Of a DNA stretch of 64,000 bases, positions 47,230 to 58,345 are shown piece by piece. Location of the stretch: NCBI GenBank assembly GCA_963693305.1, contig OY855903.1, positions 36,731,751-36,795,750 on the forward strand, given 5' to 3'. The position numbers were made by a program, and so were the translations under genes. Source of the DNA: Meandrina meandrites. Taxonomy: Eukaryota > Cnidaria > Anthozoa > Scleractinia > Meandrinidae. Within the stretch, counting starts at the first letter, position 1, and every line of letters begins with the position of its first letter. The notes beneath the pieces were generated by a model, which did not search any database, was not told the DNA's origin, and saw only the letters and a list, made by a program, of their open reading frames with translations.

Positions 47230-48407
47230 AACTGTTTTGCAATGAGAATGTGTCATGATGGCCTGAGTACCCATGGAATTTAGAGCTCCGTAACAGCATC
47301 TCTTGTTTGTTCATACTTTCATTCTCTAACCAATCTTCCTTTAGGGACCAAGACATTGGTAGCCCTGGCAGTCTAGAAGTTTCCATTTTAGGTTGTGATT
47401 GGTGCACAGAATAATGTCATCATCTGGCCATTAGGGGATTGCAGGAGCATGGGAAAAACAAAGTGAAAAAAAGTTGTTTATGTCGGGGTTTTATTCGGTT
47501 TTTTTTATCATTCCGATACCCACCAATTGGATTTGTTGATTTAATTGAAATTAATAATTAACACTTATCACCTGTCAATTTATTTTGGAGCTAATCTCCA
47601 AGTTCTTATCCAGACAAATTCTTAACTCATATTTGAGATACACCATGAGAGTTTGTGTATTGTCCAAATATAAGGGGTTCTTAAGTAATATTTTAATGAA
47701 CACACAACAGTGAAAAAGCAAACTTAATACAGCATTGTGAGACCACTATCAGTCTTTATTTTCCAGGCTCAAATAAAGTAAGGAGTATTATGGGATTCTA
47801 TCCAAAAGGTTAGTTGCATGTAACCATCTCACCATCACACTAACCGTTCTTTGAACAACACAATTTCATTCTTGGGTTAACAAACCTACAGTTAAGAAAT
47901 TTCACCTGAAGTTTAGATGTAACCCAAGGTTAAGTTAACCGCCTTGAAGAAACAGTAGCTTTCAAATTATCCTTTTTTGTGTCTAGTATAGACACATTGT
48001 AAAGCTGTTCAAGGTCGGATAAGGCTTCATGTAAGACAAAAAATGACGTAATGCTGCTTAAGTTTCTGTGGAGTTTCACTTACGTGACCAACTACATGAA
48101 GTAAAAACCCCGCGTAATGTAACCACGTCGATATTTTGTCGTGAAGTCGGGAATCTCCATTTTGTAACGAAAGTTTTCGGGACCAATTGAATTCGGAGAA
48201 GCAAATGTTCCGAGTTGATATCGTCGATCGTCGTAAAACCCATGTGCTTTGATGTGCTTTGCTGTGCTCTGTTGTTGACAGTCCACCGCTTGCGGATTTC
48301 GAGATTATTTCGGTGAGTAAACCAGTTGTTTTCTTATTATTATGAATTTCTTAAAAGGTACTTTCTTCATATGTCACAGCTTTCGAAGAAGGTGCAAGTC
48401 TGGTAGA

Positions 48408-49073
48408 ATGGAAGGCTTTCAAAAGTGCTTTCAAGCAGCAGTTCGTCGTATGTGCCGCGGTCGAAAAGACTCCGCAGCGCTGTTGAGAATCACCGCTCCA
48501 CTGCCTCGGAAAATAGAAATTGAGCATCATAAGCCCCATCTGGGGAATAAAAAGCCCTTGAAGGGAATGATTGAGCCCCATGTGGGAATTATTAAGCCCC
48601 ATTTGGGGATTTCAAAGCCCGCTGGGGCATTGAAAAAGCTCCATGTAAACATAAGCTTATTGCAGAGCTATACGCTAAGAAACTTTGCCACCCCCATGGT
48701 GACAACACCTTTCATTAACCAGATGTCTGCGAAAGCTGTGGCGCGTTTATACGGACATATCTGTACTAGATCTAGTTGTCTGAGTGAAAACTATGTTAGC
48801 ATCGGTTTAACCAAACATTTCCATGCAACTGCAATGGACAGCCGAAGAAGTGATATGGGCGTTTCACTGTTTGTGGGATCTTTGCCATGCTTGACAGAAT
48901 TTGACACGAATAGGTGCCGTCAGACCATCGCTAAACACGTTAAGCGGCGTAGGGACCGAGAGCCATCCAGATTATCGATGAAGAAAGTTTTAAGATCTAT
49001 GAAAAAGAGGAAACATAGATGCAAAGTAAAGGACGTAGTAAGGAAATCGACTCAAATTGCTCTAAGAAAGTAG
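48408..49073 (+). CDS. Basic protein in the cassette, unknown function
   Basis: The ATG at 48408 (MEGFQKCFQAAVRRMCRGR) is the first after a likely spliced acceptor (48378); upstream, a leader exon ends at 48313 with GTGAGT. The frame can be read from an ATG at 48342, but that lies in the inferred intron. 221 codons, strongly basic (Arg/Lys), with a Lys-rich C-terminus (SMKKVLRSMKKRKHRCKVKD). Residues 45-80 hold an imperfect repeat with a KPHLG core. No membrane segment, signal peptide or known catalytic motif is seen. It overlaps the next frame by 55 bp. The basic character suggests nucleic-acid binding, which is inference only. The two frames could also be one protein split by a frameshift near 49065. 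Confidence 0.45.
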   Translation: MEGFQKCFQAAVRRMCRGRKDSAALLRITAPLPRKIEIEHHKPHLGNKKPLKGMIEPHVGIIKPHLGISKPAGALKKLHVNISLLQSYTLRNFATPMVTTPFINQMSAKAVARLYGHICTRSSCLSENYVSIGLTKHFHATAMDSRRSDMGVSLFVGSLPCLTEFDTNRCRQTIAKHVKRRRDREPSRLSMKKVLRSMKKRKHRCKVKDVVRKSTQIALRK

Positions 49074-49375
49074 TATTAGATGGTTCTAAATCCACTGTAA
49101 AATGCAATTTCTGCAATGCAACAATGAGCACAAAGAAATGTCCCAGTCATTTTTATGCACGTGTTATTCTTAAAAAGAATGAAACTAAAAGTACCTTATC
49201 CTTTTTCCACAGTTCACTAATATCTCTCATACGCCTATTTAATGAACAAAACAAAGAGTCACTGAGTGAATCTGATATAACAGAGCAGCAGTTGGAAGAC
49301 GTCATATTATCATTTGACACCATAAACATAACATATGACTTCTCTACTTTTAAAGTAATAGAAGTATCACATTGA
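49019..49375 (+). CDS. Zn-ribbon/OB-fold-like small protein in the cassette
   Basis: 118 codons from ATG 49019. The N-terminus is Lys/Ser-rich; then VKCNFCNATMSTKKCPSHFY supplies CxxC...C..H ligands, followed by ARVILKKNETKSTLSFFHSS and LISLIRLFNEQNKES. It ends with LEDVILSFDTINITYDFSTF. Cys pair plus beta-rich segment plus 'L..FhssliSli' resembles the C-terminal part of RPA1-type single-strand-DNA-binding modules, which also occur in repetitive cnidarian gene families. This is similarity of pattern, not proof. If real, with the basic partner it would be a two-protein DNA-binding cassette. Confidence 0.4.
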   Translation: MQSKGRSKEIDSNCSKKVVLDGSKSTVKCNFCNATMSTKKCPSHFYARVILKKNETKSTLSFFHSSLISLIRLFNEQNKESLSESDITEQQLEDVILSFDTINITYDFSTFKVIEVSH

Positions 49376-49469
49376 CTCACAAGTTTCAAATAAATGTTCA
49401 TGTTCAGTAGTGACATCTACGTTTCACGTAACTCAGTTAATAAGAACGCCTTTCTTGAGCATTGTGTTA

Positions 49470-49757
49470 CTTCTACAATTCACTGCATGGTGGAAGAACT
49501 CCTGCGTTATTAATATTGTTACAAGCAATGTACTGTTTTATGTTCAAATTCTTCTACAATTCACTGTATGGTGGAAGAACTGTTGCGTTATTGTTACAAG
49601 CAATATACAGTTTTATGTTCAAATTCTTCTACAATTCACTGTATGGTGGAAGAACTGTTGCGTTATTGTTACAAGCAATATACAGTTTTATGTTCAAATT
49701 CTTCTACAATTCACTGTATGGTGAAAGAACTGTTGCGTTATTGTTACAAGCAATATA
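49470..49757. repeat. 75-bp minisatellite, four copies, in the cassette
   Basis: Copies start at 49470, 49551, 49626 and 49701 with CTTCTACAATTCACTG. The first is 81 bp because of a small insertion; copies 2-4 are nearly identical. 75 bp is a multiple of three, so three frames stay open and read repeats. It lies in the 3' part of the cassette, downstream of the coding frames. Confidence 0.95.
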
Positions 49758-50883
49758 AGAATAAAGCATAACAATTGTGTCTACATTTGGTTTTACAGTG
49801 TACTGTCTCTTCCAAATGCACCTTAACAGCCCTAACCATTCAATATCTATTTTACATTCATTTCATACTAGACACACGTACGCAGTGCGGACCTATTTTT
49901 CAAATCAGTATCTTTGACTGTATCAACTTCTTACCACTACTCTAGTATTTTTTGTTAACAGCAACTTTCTCATGTTTGCACTTTGACTAGTGAAGTTTCA
50001 GGTTTGATAGGGTACTAATTCTATTAACTGTAACAAGACCTTTGGTTTGAAAACCCATTTTTCTCCAGAAACCAATGATACACCATGGCCATGGATGCCT
50101 TTCAATACCTTGTGTGGTGTTCACCCCATCAAAAAGCCATCCATCCATAAAAGGGAAAACTGGAAAGATCAGTTTTATTTTATAGAATATTCTTCCAGAA
50201 TATTCTGCACTTGACTTTCTAATGAAAGGGAAGACCTTCCCTCATGGAGAATTGGTTTTCAAAAGCCTACAAGTTTCCAGGAGGTTTTTGACCAAGAGAC
50301 ATGTTCTTACCCTTATTTTTAAAAAGGGGCATTCATTTAACAAAGATATAAGTTGATTAAGTTTAAGTCAAAGTAATGGGAAAAGACTACAGTACTGAGG
50401 ACGTGATAAGAAGTTGCTCCGTACACTGGATGGGATCAGTCAAAAGGGTTGTAAAAATACTCTCCACCTCAAATGTCAAAGAAAACACCTTTAAATATTT
50501 GGGAAAGACAGTTCAATAAGTAGCAGGAAGAGTAAAAAAAATATTTGATGTGATGTCTGCTCACCAGGGTCTGAATACCTTCCAGAACATATTGCCAATA
50601 AATGCAGGAAAAAGACTGGGCAAATTGGTGGACATCAACAAGACATTTACAAATGTTCACGAAGGCCTACGCCATTCACCAAAAAGGACACAACTAGAAT
50701 GAGTTGTCAAATACAACAAATCCACTTGAATCGATCAACAGTCAGTCCTTCAAATCCAAGAACAATCTCAATGTCATCTTAGAGAATATGTCTATGGAGA
50801 ATCATCTACATGCCGTAAAAATGGTTGCACATTCAAAGGTTCACATTGGCTGCACCACTGTGAGAAAAAGCAACCAAACAAAA

Positions 50884-51276
50884 TTATCTAGTCATTTCAT
50901 TTTTTTTCATTTTTGCATAGTGGACTTTGATTGGTGTATCATCAATCAAGTTCAGCCTTCCCAAAGCATTCAAACTCAATCTCCAGCGAGCAAAGGTGTG
51001 CTCCATGGTATTGCACAGACCATGCTTTGAAGACTGCTTTGCGACATGTAATCTTTTAATGTGAGTCCCATACTTTTCCCTCTCTAACCCCAGCAATATA
51101 TTTTGACATTTGCCTTTTTTGAAGAAGTTACAGTCCAAACAAACCCACAACTCCAATTTGCAACTTGCACCTCCAACTCTGCTGGTGCCCTGCAGAGTAC
51201 CGTAAAACAGTACAAAATGGGCAAATCCACTATGCTTGAAGAATAATCCACAGCAGTGACACCACCTAGAGTACAA
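50884..51276 (-). pseudogene. Longest coding-like frame of the array family (minus strand), unknown
   Basis: 130 codons in monomer 6, with ELWVCLDCNFFKKGKCQNIL, then HIKRLHVAKQSSKHGLCNTM and TFARWRLSLNALGRLNLIDD. The same stretch in monomers 2 and 5 (35391-35805, 45132-45546) is split into two frames. Cys pairs and an alternating helical pattern suggest it once coded. It may run on from the 60-codon minus frame (MGIPHLWYAIEG) upstream on that strand, interrupted here by the CAGGG element. I cannot name the family. Confidence 0.35.
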
Positions 51277-51277
51277 A

Positions 51278-52275
51278 CCAGTAACAGGGTTTTTAATAAG
51301 GGCCGGCTACTCCACACGTTTTCACCGCCTACTTTGATTAACAACTTACTTGAATTTTAAGAATTAGAATGATAAATAATTTGCCACAACATGAACCGTG
51401 GATCAGCCAACATTTAATTTGCTTAACGCAAAAGAAACTTGCCATAATTCTTGGTTAAAATATATCGACTCAGGGCTTGAAATTTAGACCAATACGGTCG
51501 CCAATGCAACTAACATTTCATAAAAATTCTGCTTTCGTCACCAAAATGGTGACGACATTTCTGTGTGTTGACCATGAATAACGGGCATTTCCTCAGACAT
51601 TGTGCCCTTCCAGAAAGTTATATCTGAAGATCTTTGCTTCTAAAACATCCAAAACAAGAAAAGAAGTCAATCCATCCTCTTCCTTTGCTGTAAAAGATTC
51701 TATCACATCGAAAAACTTGCAGAAAGCTGACCGTGTTTGAAATCGGCGTTTAATGCTTTGCAAGCCCTTGAGCACATCATGTATGCCTATGGGTTGCGTC
51801 TCTTGTTGATTCCTTCGATAAATGCCACAAAATCTTATATATTGTGTTTGTTTTAAACCTAGTGATAAGATTGTTTTGTTTTTCCTTTTCAATATTTTAT
51901 GTATTCAGTCCTTTTTTTAGATCAAATTCCTAGAAATGATTTTAAACACTTTTGAACAAGGCCCTATTTGATTTTGCAATCTGTCGACTAAAAACTGTGT
52001 TTGGCAACTAATTTGTCTGCAGGATAATTAGAACCGTTGAATAAAAAGCTAGAAAATATCTTCTAAGCATGTATGGTTCTGTCAAAAATGACCTAATTCT
52101 TGACCCAGAATGCAGGAAATGCACTCTTAGAGGCTCAGATTTTAAAAGTTTCCTTCGGGAGCATGCCCCCAGGCCCCCCTAGAAGGTTCGCGCCTGCGCG
52201 CGAGTAGCCCCTTCACCACCTACTTCTACAATTCTGCCGCCTACTTCAATTCTTATTGAAAGCCCTGCCAGTAAT
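51278..52275. mobile_element. 983-bp element with CAGGG..CCCTG ends
   Basis: Left end CAGGGTTTTTAATAAGGGC (51285), right end inverted CAGGGCTTTCAATAAG ending at 52267, with CCAGTAA directly duplicated at 51278-51284 and 52268-52274. The uninterrupted site in other monomers reads ACGAGTAATCAAC. Short CAGGG termini and a 7-8-bp duplication suggest hAT. A 99-codon minus frame (51593-51892) starts MKRKNKTILSLGLK, a style common at hAT-family protein starts, but has no catalytic domain. Probably a non-autonomous derivative. Confidence 0.8.
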
Positions 52276-52426
52276 AAACTGGACAGTTTCATCTAAATAT
52301 AAGCTCTGAATGCAAGAATCTTATAATCCAAAGGGTTTTTACCTTCTATGGCATACCATACGTGTGGCATACCCAAATAGTGAACAACAGTTTTTGATTG
52401 CTTGACGTTATTGGGACTTTTCATCC

Positions 52427-52756
52427 ATGAAAATGAAAATGCAACAAACAGCAAAAGATGAGAGAAGGCGATGTTCACCAGTTCACATTTTCCTCAACAT
52501 GCAATACACCAATTCTAATAAGCAACAAGTGTGGAAGGAGCAAAGAATTATATTTAACAGACGCAGAGAGAGAACACAAGAAGAACGAATTCCAAGAATG
52601 GAGACAAAATGGGACGTTAAAGAATTGTATGATTTTAACATGGACCCTTTAAACCACATTACTGGTAATGACTTGCTTAACAGTTTAGTTCAAGAGACAA
52701 TGGGCATTCCCTTGAAAAGCAATTTATTTCTTCAAATTTTGTGTGATTTTAGGTAA
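52427..52756 (+). pseudogene. Frame across the array edge, unknown
   Basis: 109 codons open across the point where array homology ends (52616). It contains VWKEQRIIFNRRRERTQEER and MDPLNHITGNDLLNSLVQET. The upstream half exists in every monomer with stops. A GTAATG follows ITG. The frame may be the original reading frame of an array exon that survives only here. No recognised domain. Confidence 0.25.
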
Positions 52757-55700
52757 AAATTAAAAGCAGTAAATAATTGTTCACAGTTTTAACACTGAAA
52801 AAGCCTGATTGATTTTTTTTTTGACCGGCACGTGCAAATTTATCCCTGATTTACTCTGTCGTGTAATTTTTATACCATAGGCTCTTTGTCCAAAATGTGG
52901 CTTTCAGGTTTATTTTAGGTACGAAACTGAAAAACAACAGTGAATTTGAAAAGCATGTTGGTTGGAAAATGTATTTTGTCTCAACATCTTGTCAAGAAAG
53001 GCCTTCTAGATTGCCAGACACTGATATAGGTGCCTAGCCGCGGAAAAGTGTGTGCAAGTTTGAGATCAAGTGGGTTCCAGCTTTTCAAATCACTGGATTA
53101 TTCAAAGGCGAGCTGAGACTCTACTCTAAAGAGCAATCTTTGAGGAGCAAATTGAGCTTTATATAAAAGGTTGTACCATGGATTTGATGGCAGATAAGCT
53201 TTCTTATGCGTGGCTCTGGACGTTACTGTGACTGTCCTTACTGAAGGTAAGATCAGGCGTTTTTTCTTCTCTTAATCGATTGCTTAATATTACCGTTAAT
53301 TAAAAGTAGAAAATTGATGCTGGAAAGCTGTGTTTTCAATTCTGTGTTTGATTGTAGTCTGAAAAGCCATCAGAATTTTTTTTCTGCGCAGAGTACTATT
53401 TTGGCACAATCTAGAATTACGCTCATGGAGTTAAGTTCGCTTCTAGCAACGGAACTCTTTCCTTTCTGCACCCAACAAAACGATCACCAATAAGAGTGTT
53501 CTGAACGTTTAAAGAGTTTCTGTAGTCAATTAAGCTCGTGTTTATGTTTAGCAATGATTTAACCAATTACTCGGACGTGCTGTTTGGCATTTGTAAATAA
53601 GGATCCCGATTCAAACTTCATTGCATAACACTTTGAGTAAAAGGACTTGCTACGAGAAGTTAAAACGATTTTCACAATGACTATTTTCAAGTGAACTTAC
53701 GAATCTTCATTGTCTTTGTGATATGGCATAACGATATTTTCTTGATGTGTTATCTCTACCGCGATCGTGGCTGAAATTCCGCCGCCGCATAGTGGAAGAT
53801 TTTGACAAAGATTCACACTGGATTATGCGGAAAATTTTCCACTCACTTCGCTCGCCAAAACTCACATCTTTCCATGCAGCCGAAATCAAGCTGCCCCTGA
53901 AGGCGAGAGTCTGCTCGGAGACTAATTTTAAACAAAAAAAATTAGATCAATTGGTATTTGGGCTTTTCCAGTTATTTTCATTTGTATTTGGTATGATATG
54001 AAATTATCTTACCAATTATGTGATGTTCAATGAAAACACAACCATTATTTTGTTGCCTGAAGTTGATTTCCTTCTTATGCATAAACAATACAATTCAAGG
54101 TGCTACATGATCTACTGCAACATTGCACGTTGAACAAAATAACAATCCATTATCTACATAGAAAACTCCAGGATACTGGTTCACTCAATCCTTTGCTGCT
54201 ATTTCATTATGGCACGTCACTCACAGGCCACTTTGCGGCCTCAAGCTCGCTTCACTTAATTCATCGCTCATCTAGTCCGTGAGGTCAACTTGTGGCAAGT
54301 GTACAGCAAAGAAAAGATCCTTCTTCTTGGTCTCTTTGATGATAAATTTATCCATATACTATAGGTAAACACAGAAGAATTTTCGATAGACTGAACGAGC
54401 GAAAGAAGACAATTGGTGTCCAGGCCCATCTTGAAAAGACATGTGGAACGCCTGGAGGTTAAAAATTGCTCACGATCGAAATGCCGTGTTTCGTCGCTAC
54501 TTTAGAAGAAAAACTGTGTCAAAAGAATCAATTTCTTCGAAATTTATGTTTGTGAGGATGGTAAACAGCTGCTTAATCATTAATATGAAACAAATTTCTC
54601 TGTTTTATGCGGAAAATGTTCTCAAGATGTGGAAGATGCGGAAGTCAGCTAATTATGCGGATCCGCACCACCGCATCCTGTCATCCCTAAGTGGAAAGAT
54701 TAAGCAAAAGAGGCTTCTACTATAGAGGTTTTAAAAATGGTGCTTCCTCTGTTGCATTGTTTTCGCTCTCAATATTTTTGTTCGTAATGGCGGCCAAAGA
54801 TAAAATTTCGTGTTCGCAAAATGTTTTGAAACTCTTAAACGTGCACATTTCTTGATTAATACACAAAAAATACCACCTTTTTTGTCTATTAACTGGAAAA
54901 TGGCATCTTTTTTGTTTAATAAACAAAATTTACTTGTCAAACTTGTTTATTAAGCAAAAAACCCGGGAAATTTGAGTAATAGACAAGAAAATTTGGACTC
55001 CGAAAACAATTTGGGACTCTGAAAACAAATTGAACCCTGTTTTTGGTATTTCATGCTTCAAGGCTAATAAAAGAGAGCATATTTGAAAGTCGCAATTCAA
55101 AGCAACTATGGAAATCATGATTCACAAGGAAAAAAATAACCATTTATTGGAAATAAAAAGGCCGATCAGTCACAAAAATGCCATTTACTACTGTCATAAA
55201 AAGGAAAACAAAAAAGGCCTGTAAATGTTAGTGTCTGTACTTCAATTGTCTGACATGTGTAGTCTCAACCTAAACTCTGGATGATGCAGCAAGCCAACAC
55301 AATGACAGCTCACCACACAGCTGGTTATGAGATGTAAACGTTGTGTAGAATGATTCACTTTTATTATATAAACTAGAGTGAATTACCAGGAATTCTCTCA
55401 CTGAGAAAAATCATATCTACACATGTAAAGATATTGATTTCATCATGTTTGCTGATGAGCTTGCCATGTTTCAATGCTGACCTAACAAAAGTTCATCAAT
55501 ATTAAGTCAAAACATCTTTGAATCTTCCTCAGCAATTTTGGAAAATATTCATATGCTGGATGATGAATTTTATATGAGTAAACATCTGGTTTGAAAACAT
55601 ATCATTGCATACCATTAACTAGTGCAAGTCCAGCCACACATAAGAATTTTAAAATTCCTACAAGTTGCAGGTAATAAGGTAGAGTTCTGATTTATTTGAC

Positions 55701-57427
55701 AAACTTGAGATAACATATAAGCCTTGTTTATCATCTTATATAAGAAGCTTGTACATTGAAATGAAACCCAGTGTCCAAAATATGCCCGTAAGAAACCTCT
55801 CTTGCCAACAAACTGTAACCAAACAAGCAGTCCCCCAAACAAGGGATATATCACTCTGCTCTGAGCTGTAATCTGCTTAGCTGCACAGGTACATAGCTAC
55901 CCACTGCCCAGTTTCTGGGATAACAAAAGGCTACCATTGCAAGTATGTAATAATAACAATTTAATAAAGTGATATCCCAAAAATTAAAAAAAAAATAGTG
56001 ATGTAGCATAAAGATCAGTTTTAAATGAACATATACCTATAATGGACATAAAAGTTCACTGAAAGAACAAAATAACTTGAATTTGGCCGAACATTTACAT
56101 TGCCATTGTTACCAGCAAACATTTTTTAAATCTTTAATGTTGTTTTCCTTTCGAGTAGGGCAGGGGTACTAAAACTAAAGAAGGCATTTGATTAAGACAT
56201 ACTTTAGTAAGTATTACATTTAGTAACCGAGATACTTTTGGAACGACTTTGGAATATTTCCAATGTTTTCGGAAATCTGCGGACATGGTCGTGTCCTCTT
56301 TGGAAATGCTGACACTTTCAGGATAAAAATCTCAGGACTTTGACCCAGAACAAGTTTGCAGGTATAATAATAGGTGGGTGACACTGTAAAGCATCTTCCA
56401 AGATGTAACTGCATCAGAAATACCGGTGTGGTTATCTAAAGTATCTATACACAAACCATGGATGGAATATGACTGAGGATCCCGTCGCTTGATTTTCTGT
56501 TCGTTCTTTTGAATATTGTGCTATTCTTATTCAAATCAGTGATCCGAATTTTTCACCCTGCCTAATTTCTTTTCCTTTTTAAGATGAAGAATCATTTATC
56601 TCCAGCCCTGTGAACTTTCCAGAAGTTTCATTTCATATGTTTACTGTTCTCATTGATTATCAGGGCTCTATGGTCCACCCACCTTATTTAGTACGTGTTT
56701 CGGAATGCTTTGTAGATCGAGGAATATAATTAACACAATAAGCGCTATTGTTATTAACTAACATGCAAATGAGTCGCCCTGTATTCTGCAGTCGACTAGA
56801 GATAATGAGAAATACTTAGAGTACCTCTTACCTGTTCAGATTTACTGTTATCTATCACTGCCATCATGTGACGTGTACGTGCTGGCGATCAGCGAAGCAG
56901 GACTGGTCTTCGTTGCGAGCATGCAACGTACTCGAGATGAGCGATGAGATAGACAGGACGTTTTTCGAAATATTTAAGCAAGTGCTGAAACCATTTTAAG
57001 ACTGCAATGCATTTTCTTACAGTGCGCTGAAATGTCCGTTGAAGAGCGAAGAGCAAGGAGAGAGCAAGTCCATGCAACGGGAAGCGGCAGCCATTTTCAC
57101 TGATTTGTAGTTCCCAGACCACCTTACTTTCGGCAACCACGCGTCTGAAGGTCCGCAGAGCGTGCTTTATGCGAGGTTTCTACGAGATATCGCAGCGTGG
57201 TTACCCGTCATCGAAATGTCTCCCATTTGTCTTCTAATGTCCTTTAGCAGCAAAAATACTACTTTTCCCTCCTATTGTCTGGAAATCGTTGTTAAATATA
57301 CAATGACAATTTTGATTTAACTTTCTCGTTCACCTCTCGTTTTGTTAGCTGTTTTGTTATCACAGTTCTGGCAGGAGCCCAGCAAAGGAGGGCTTTCCAA
57401 GAGTTTCATGAGTGAAGATCCGCACTT
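52617..57427. other. No recognisable gene, about 4.8 kb
   Basis: AT-rich spacer. Both strands have short frames at 53707-54001 and 54441-54725 with Arg/Lys-rich sequence, but no motif or splice framing. 54740-54990 is dense in TTTTTTGT/TTAATAAACA-type short repeats with minus-strand frames of low complexity. I see no TIR pair or tandem repeat here. Confidence 0.5.
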
Positions 57428-57512
57428 AAGGTAGGGGTACACCTTAATTTTTAGTGAAATTTTAAGAAGTTTAAGGAAGGGATAAAAGGAACAAAATTAT
57501 TTTTGAAACACC
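57428..57512 (+). repeat. 85-bp direct repeat, copy 1
   Basis: Shares about 80% of its bases by eye with 58260-58345; both include GTGAAATTTTAAGARGTTTA and AAAATTATTTTTGRAACACC. Copy 2 directly abuts the truncated Penelope-like element. Confidence 0.75.
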
Positions 57513-57515
57513 AAA

Positions 57516-58259
57516 AGACAGTTGACCCCCACGCAAGAACATCCCAGAGTATCAGGGGACTGTTCGGGTGTCCATTTGCTAATTTTAAAATCACATTAAA
57601 TCTTAAATATTTCTTATTTCTCCAAATTTTACTAATCCTTTGAGAAAAACTATCTGTTCCCAAACATTCCCAAAAACACCGCCAAACATAGCTTTGTGAA
57701 ATGAGCATAGAGTTTCTGGATTACTTGAAACGCGGGCAAGATATTTGCATTAAACCAAGTTGAGCGGTGGAAAAAAACAGGCTTCAAAGATTTCTTAACT
57801 GTTTATACCCTACCTTTATCAGATAAATAGTAGAGAATCTTGCTCGAAGGATTTATCGTAGGGATTATATGGGTATCGTAATATTTTTAAACAATAATGA
57901 TACATACAATTCAAATACGCAGAGATAATAATATATCGCATTAAAACACTATTGGAATATTTATAAACACATTTGCAATATAAGAGGCATACCAGTTTGG
58001 ATTGTCGTATTATATGTGTGGACGCTCCCTTTCTTTCGAAACTTGAACAATTTCCGGGGTTTATATAAGTGTGGCAACAACTTTTAAACAGTCTTTGACA
58101 CGTACGTACGTACATGACGGACAAAATATCTGCAAATTTCACTCTATAGAAAAGGCTATAGAACACGGCATGCACGTGGATCTACATCTTATGCTAAAAG
58201 GAAAGCCCCCATTCGTCTAGATACATCCACTGTCATTAACCTTTCTAACGTTACATTAA
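57516..58259. other. Spacer between direct repeats
   Basis: No coding frame recognised; contains CGTACGTACGTACATG at about 58101. It could be unrelated flanking DNA or the non-coding part of an earlier element copy. Confidence 0.4.
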
Positions 58260-58345
58260 GGCGGGGTTCTACCTGAAGTTGAGTGAAATTTTAAGAGGTT
58301 TAGAGAAGGGATAGAGGAAAGAAAATTATTTTTGGAACACCACCC
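58260..58345 (+). repeat. 85-bp direct repeat, copy 2
   Basis: Pairs with 57428-57512. Its end (GGAACACCA) runs into the first recognisable reverse transcriptase codons, so the repeat edge marks the 5' truncation point or a pseudo-LTR border of the element. Confidence 0.75.

Larger units (their letters stand above)
47979..49891 (+). mobile_element. Intron-containing insertion cassette, unclassified
   Basis: Aligned to monomer 2 at 34361-34375, the empty site is CCTTTTTTCAAATC. Here CCTTTTTT (47971-47978) is followed by GTGTCTAGTATAGACAC, and the far end reads TACTAGACACACG..., then CCTATTTTTCAAATC (49892 on). That gives a probable 8-9-bp duplication and short inverted ends (GTGTCTAGTA). About 16 bp lie between the right TIR and the duplication, which is unusual. 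Inside is a non-coding leader with a GTGAGT donor (48314), an acceptor ATATGTCACAG (48378), a 221-codon frame, an overlapping 118-codon frame and a 75-bp minisatellite. Superfamily not recognised. Confidence 0.7.
30262..52616. repeat. 22-kb tandem array with a 9.75-kb higher-order unit
   Basis: The marker AACTGTTTTGCAATGAGAAT recurs at 30262, 32837, 37483, 40012, 42579 and 47230, giving steps of 2575, 4646, 2529, 2567 and 4651 bp. The first three steps sum to 9750 bp, and the whole set repeats: 30262 to 40012, 32837 to 42579 (9742) and 37483 to 47230 (9747). Corresponding blocks of the two higher-order copies differ only by scattered single bases, microsatellite length and a few small indels. 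The sixth unit (47230-52616) is more diverged and carries two insertions. Homology ends at about 52616. Left of 30258 the sequence is unique. Confidence 0.93.
47230..52616. repeat. Array monomer 6 (long type, MITE-free, two insertions)
   Basis: Begins like monomer 3, then resembles monomer 2 or 5 after about 47630. At the MITE site it has the empty form (GGTTAAGTTAACCGCC at about 47931), yet it continues into the 1.35-kb extra segment (49901-51240). It is interrupted by a 1.9-kb cassette and a 983-bp element, and loses homology after the GAATGGAGACAAAATGGGAC stretch at 52615. It shows more substitutions than the other monomers. Confidence 0.85.
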
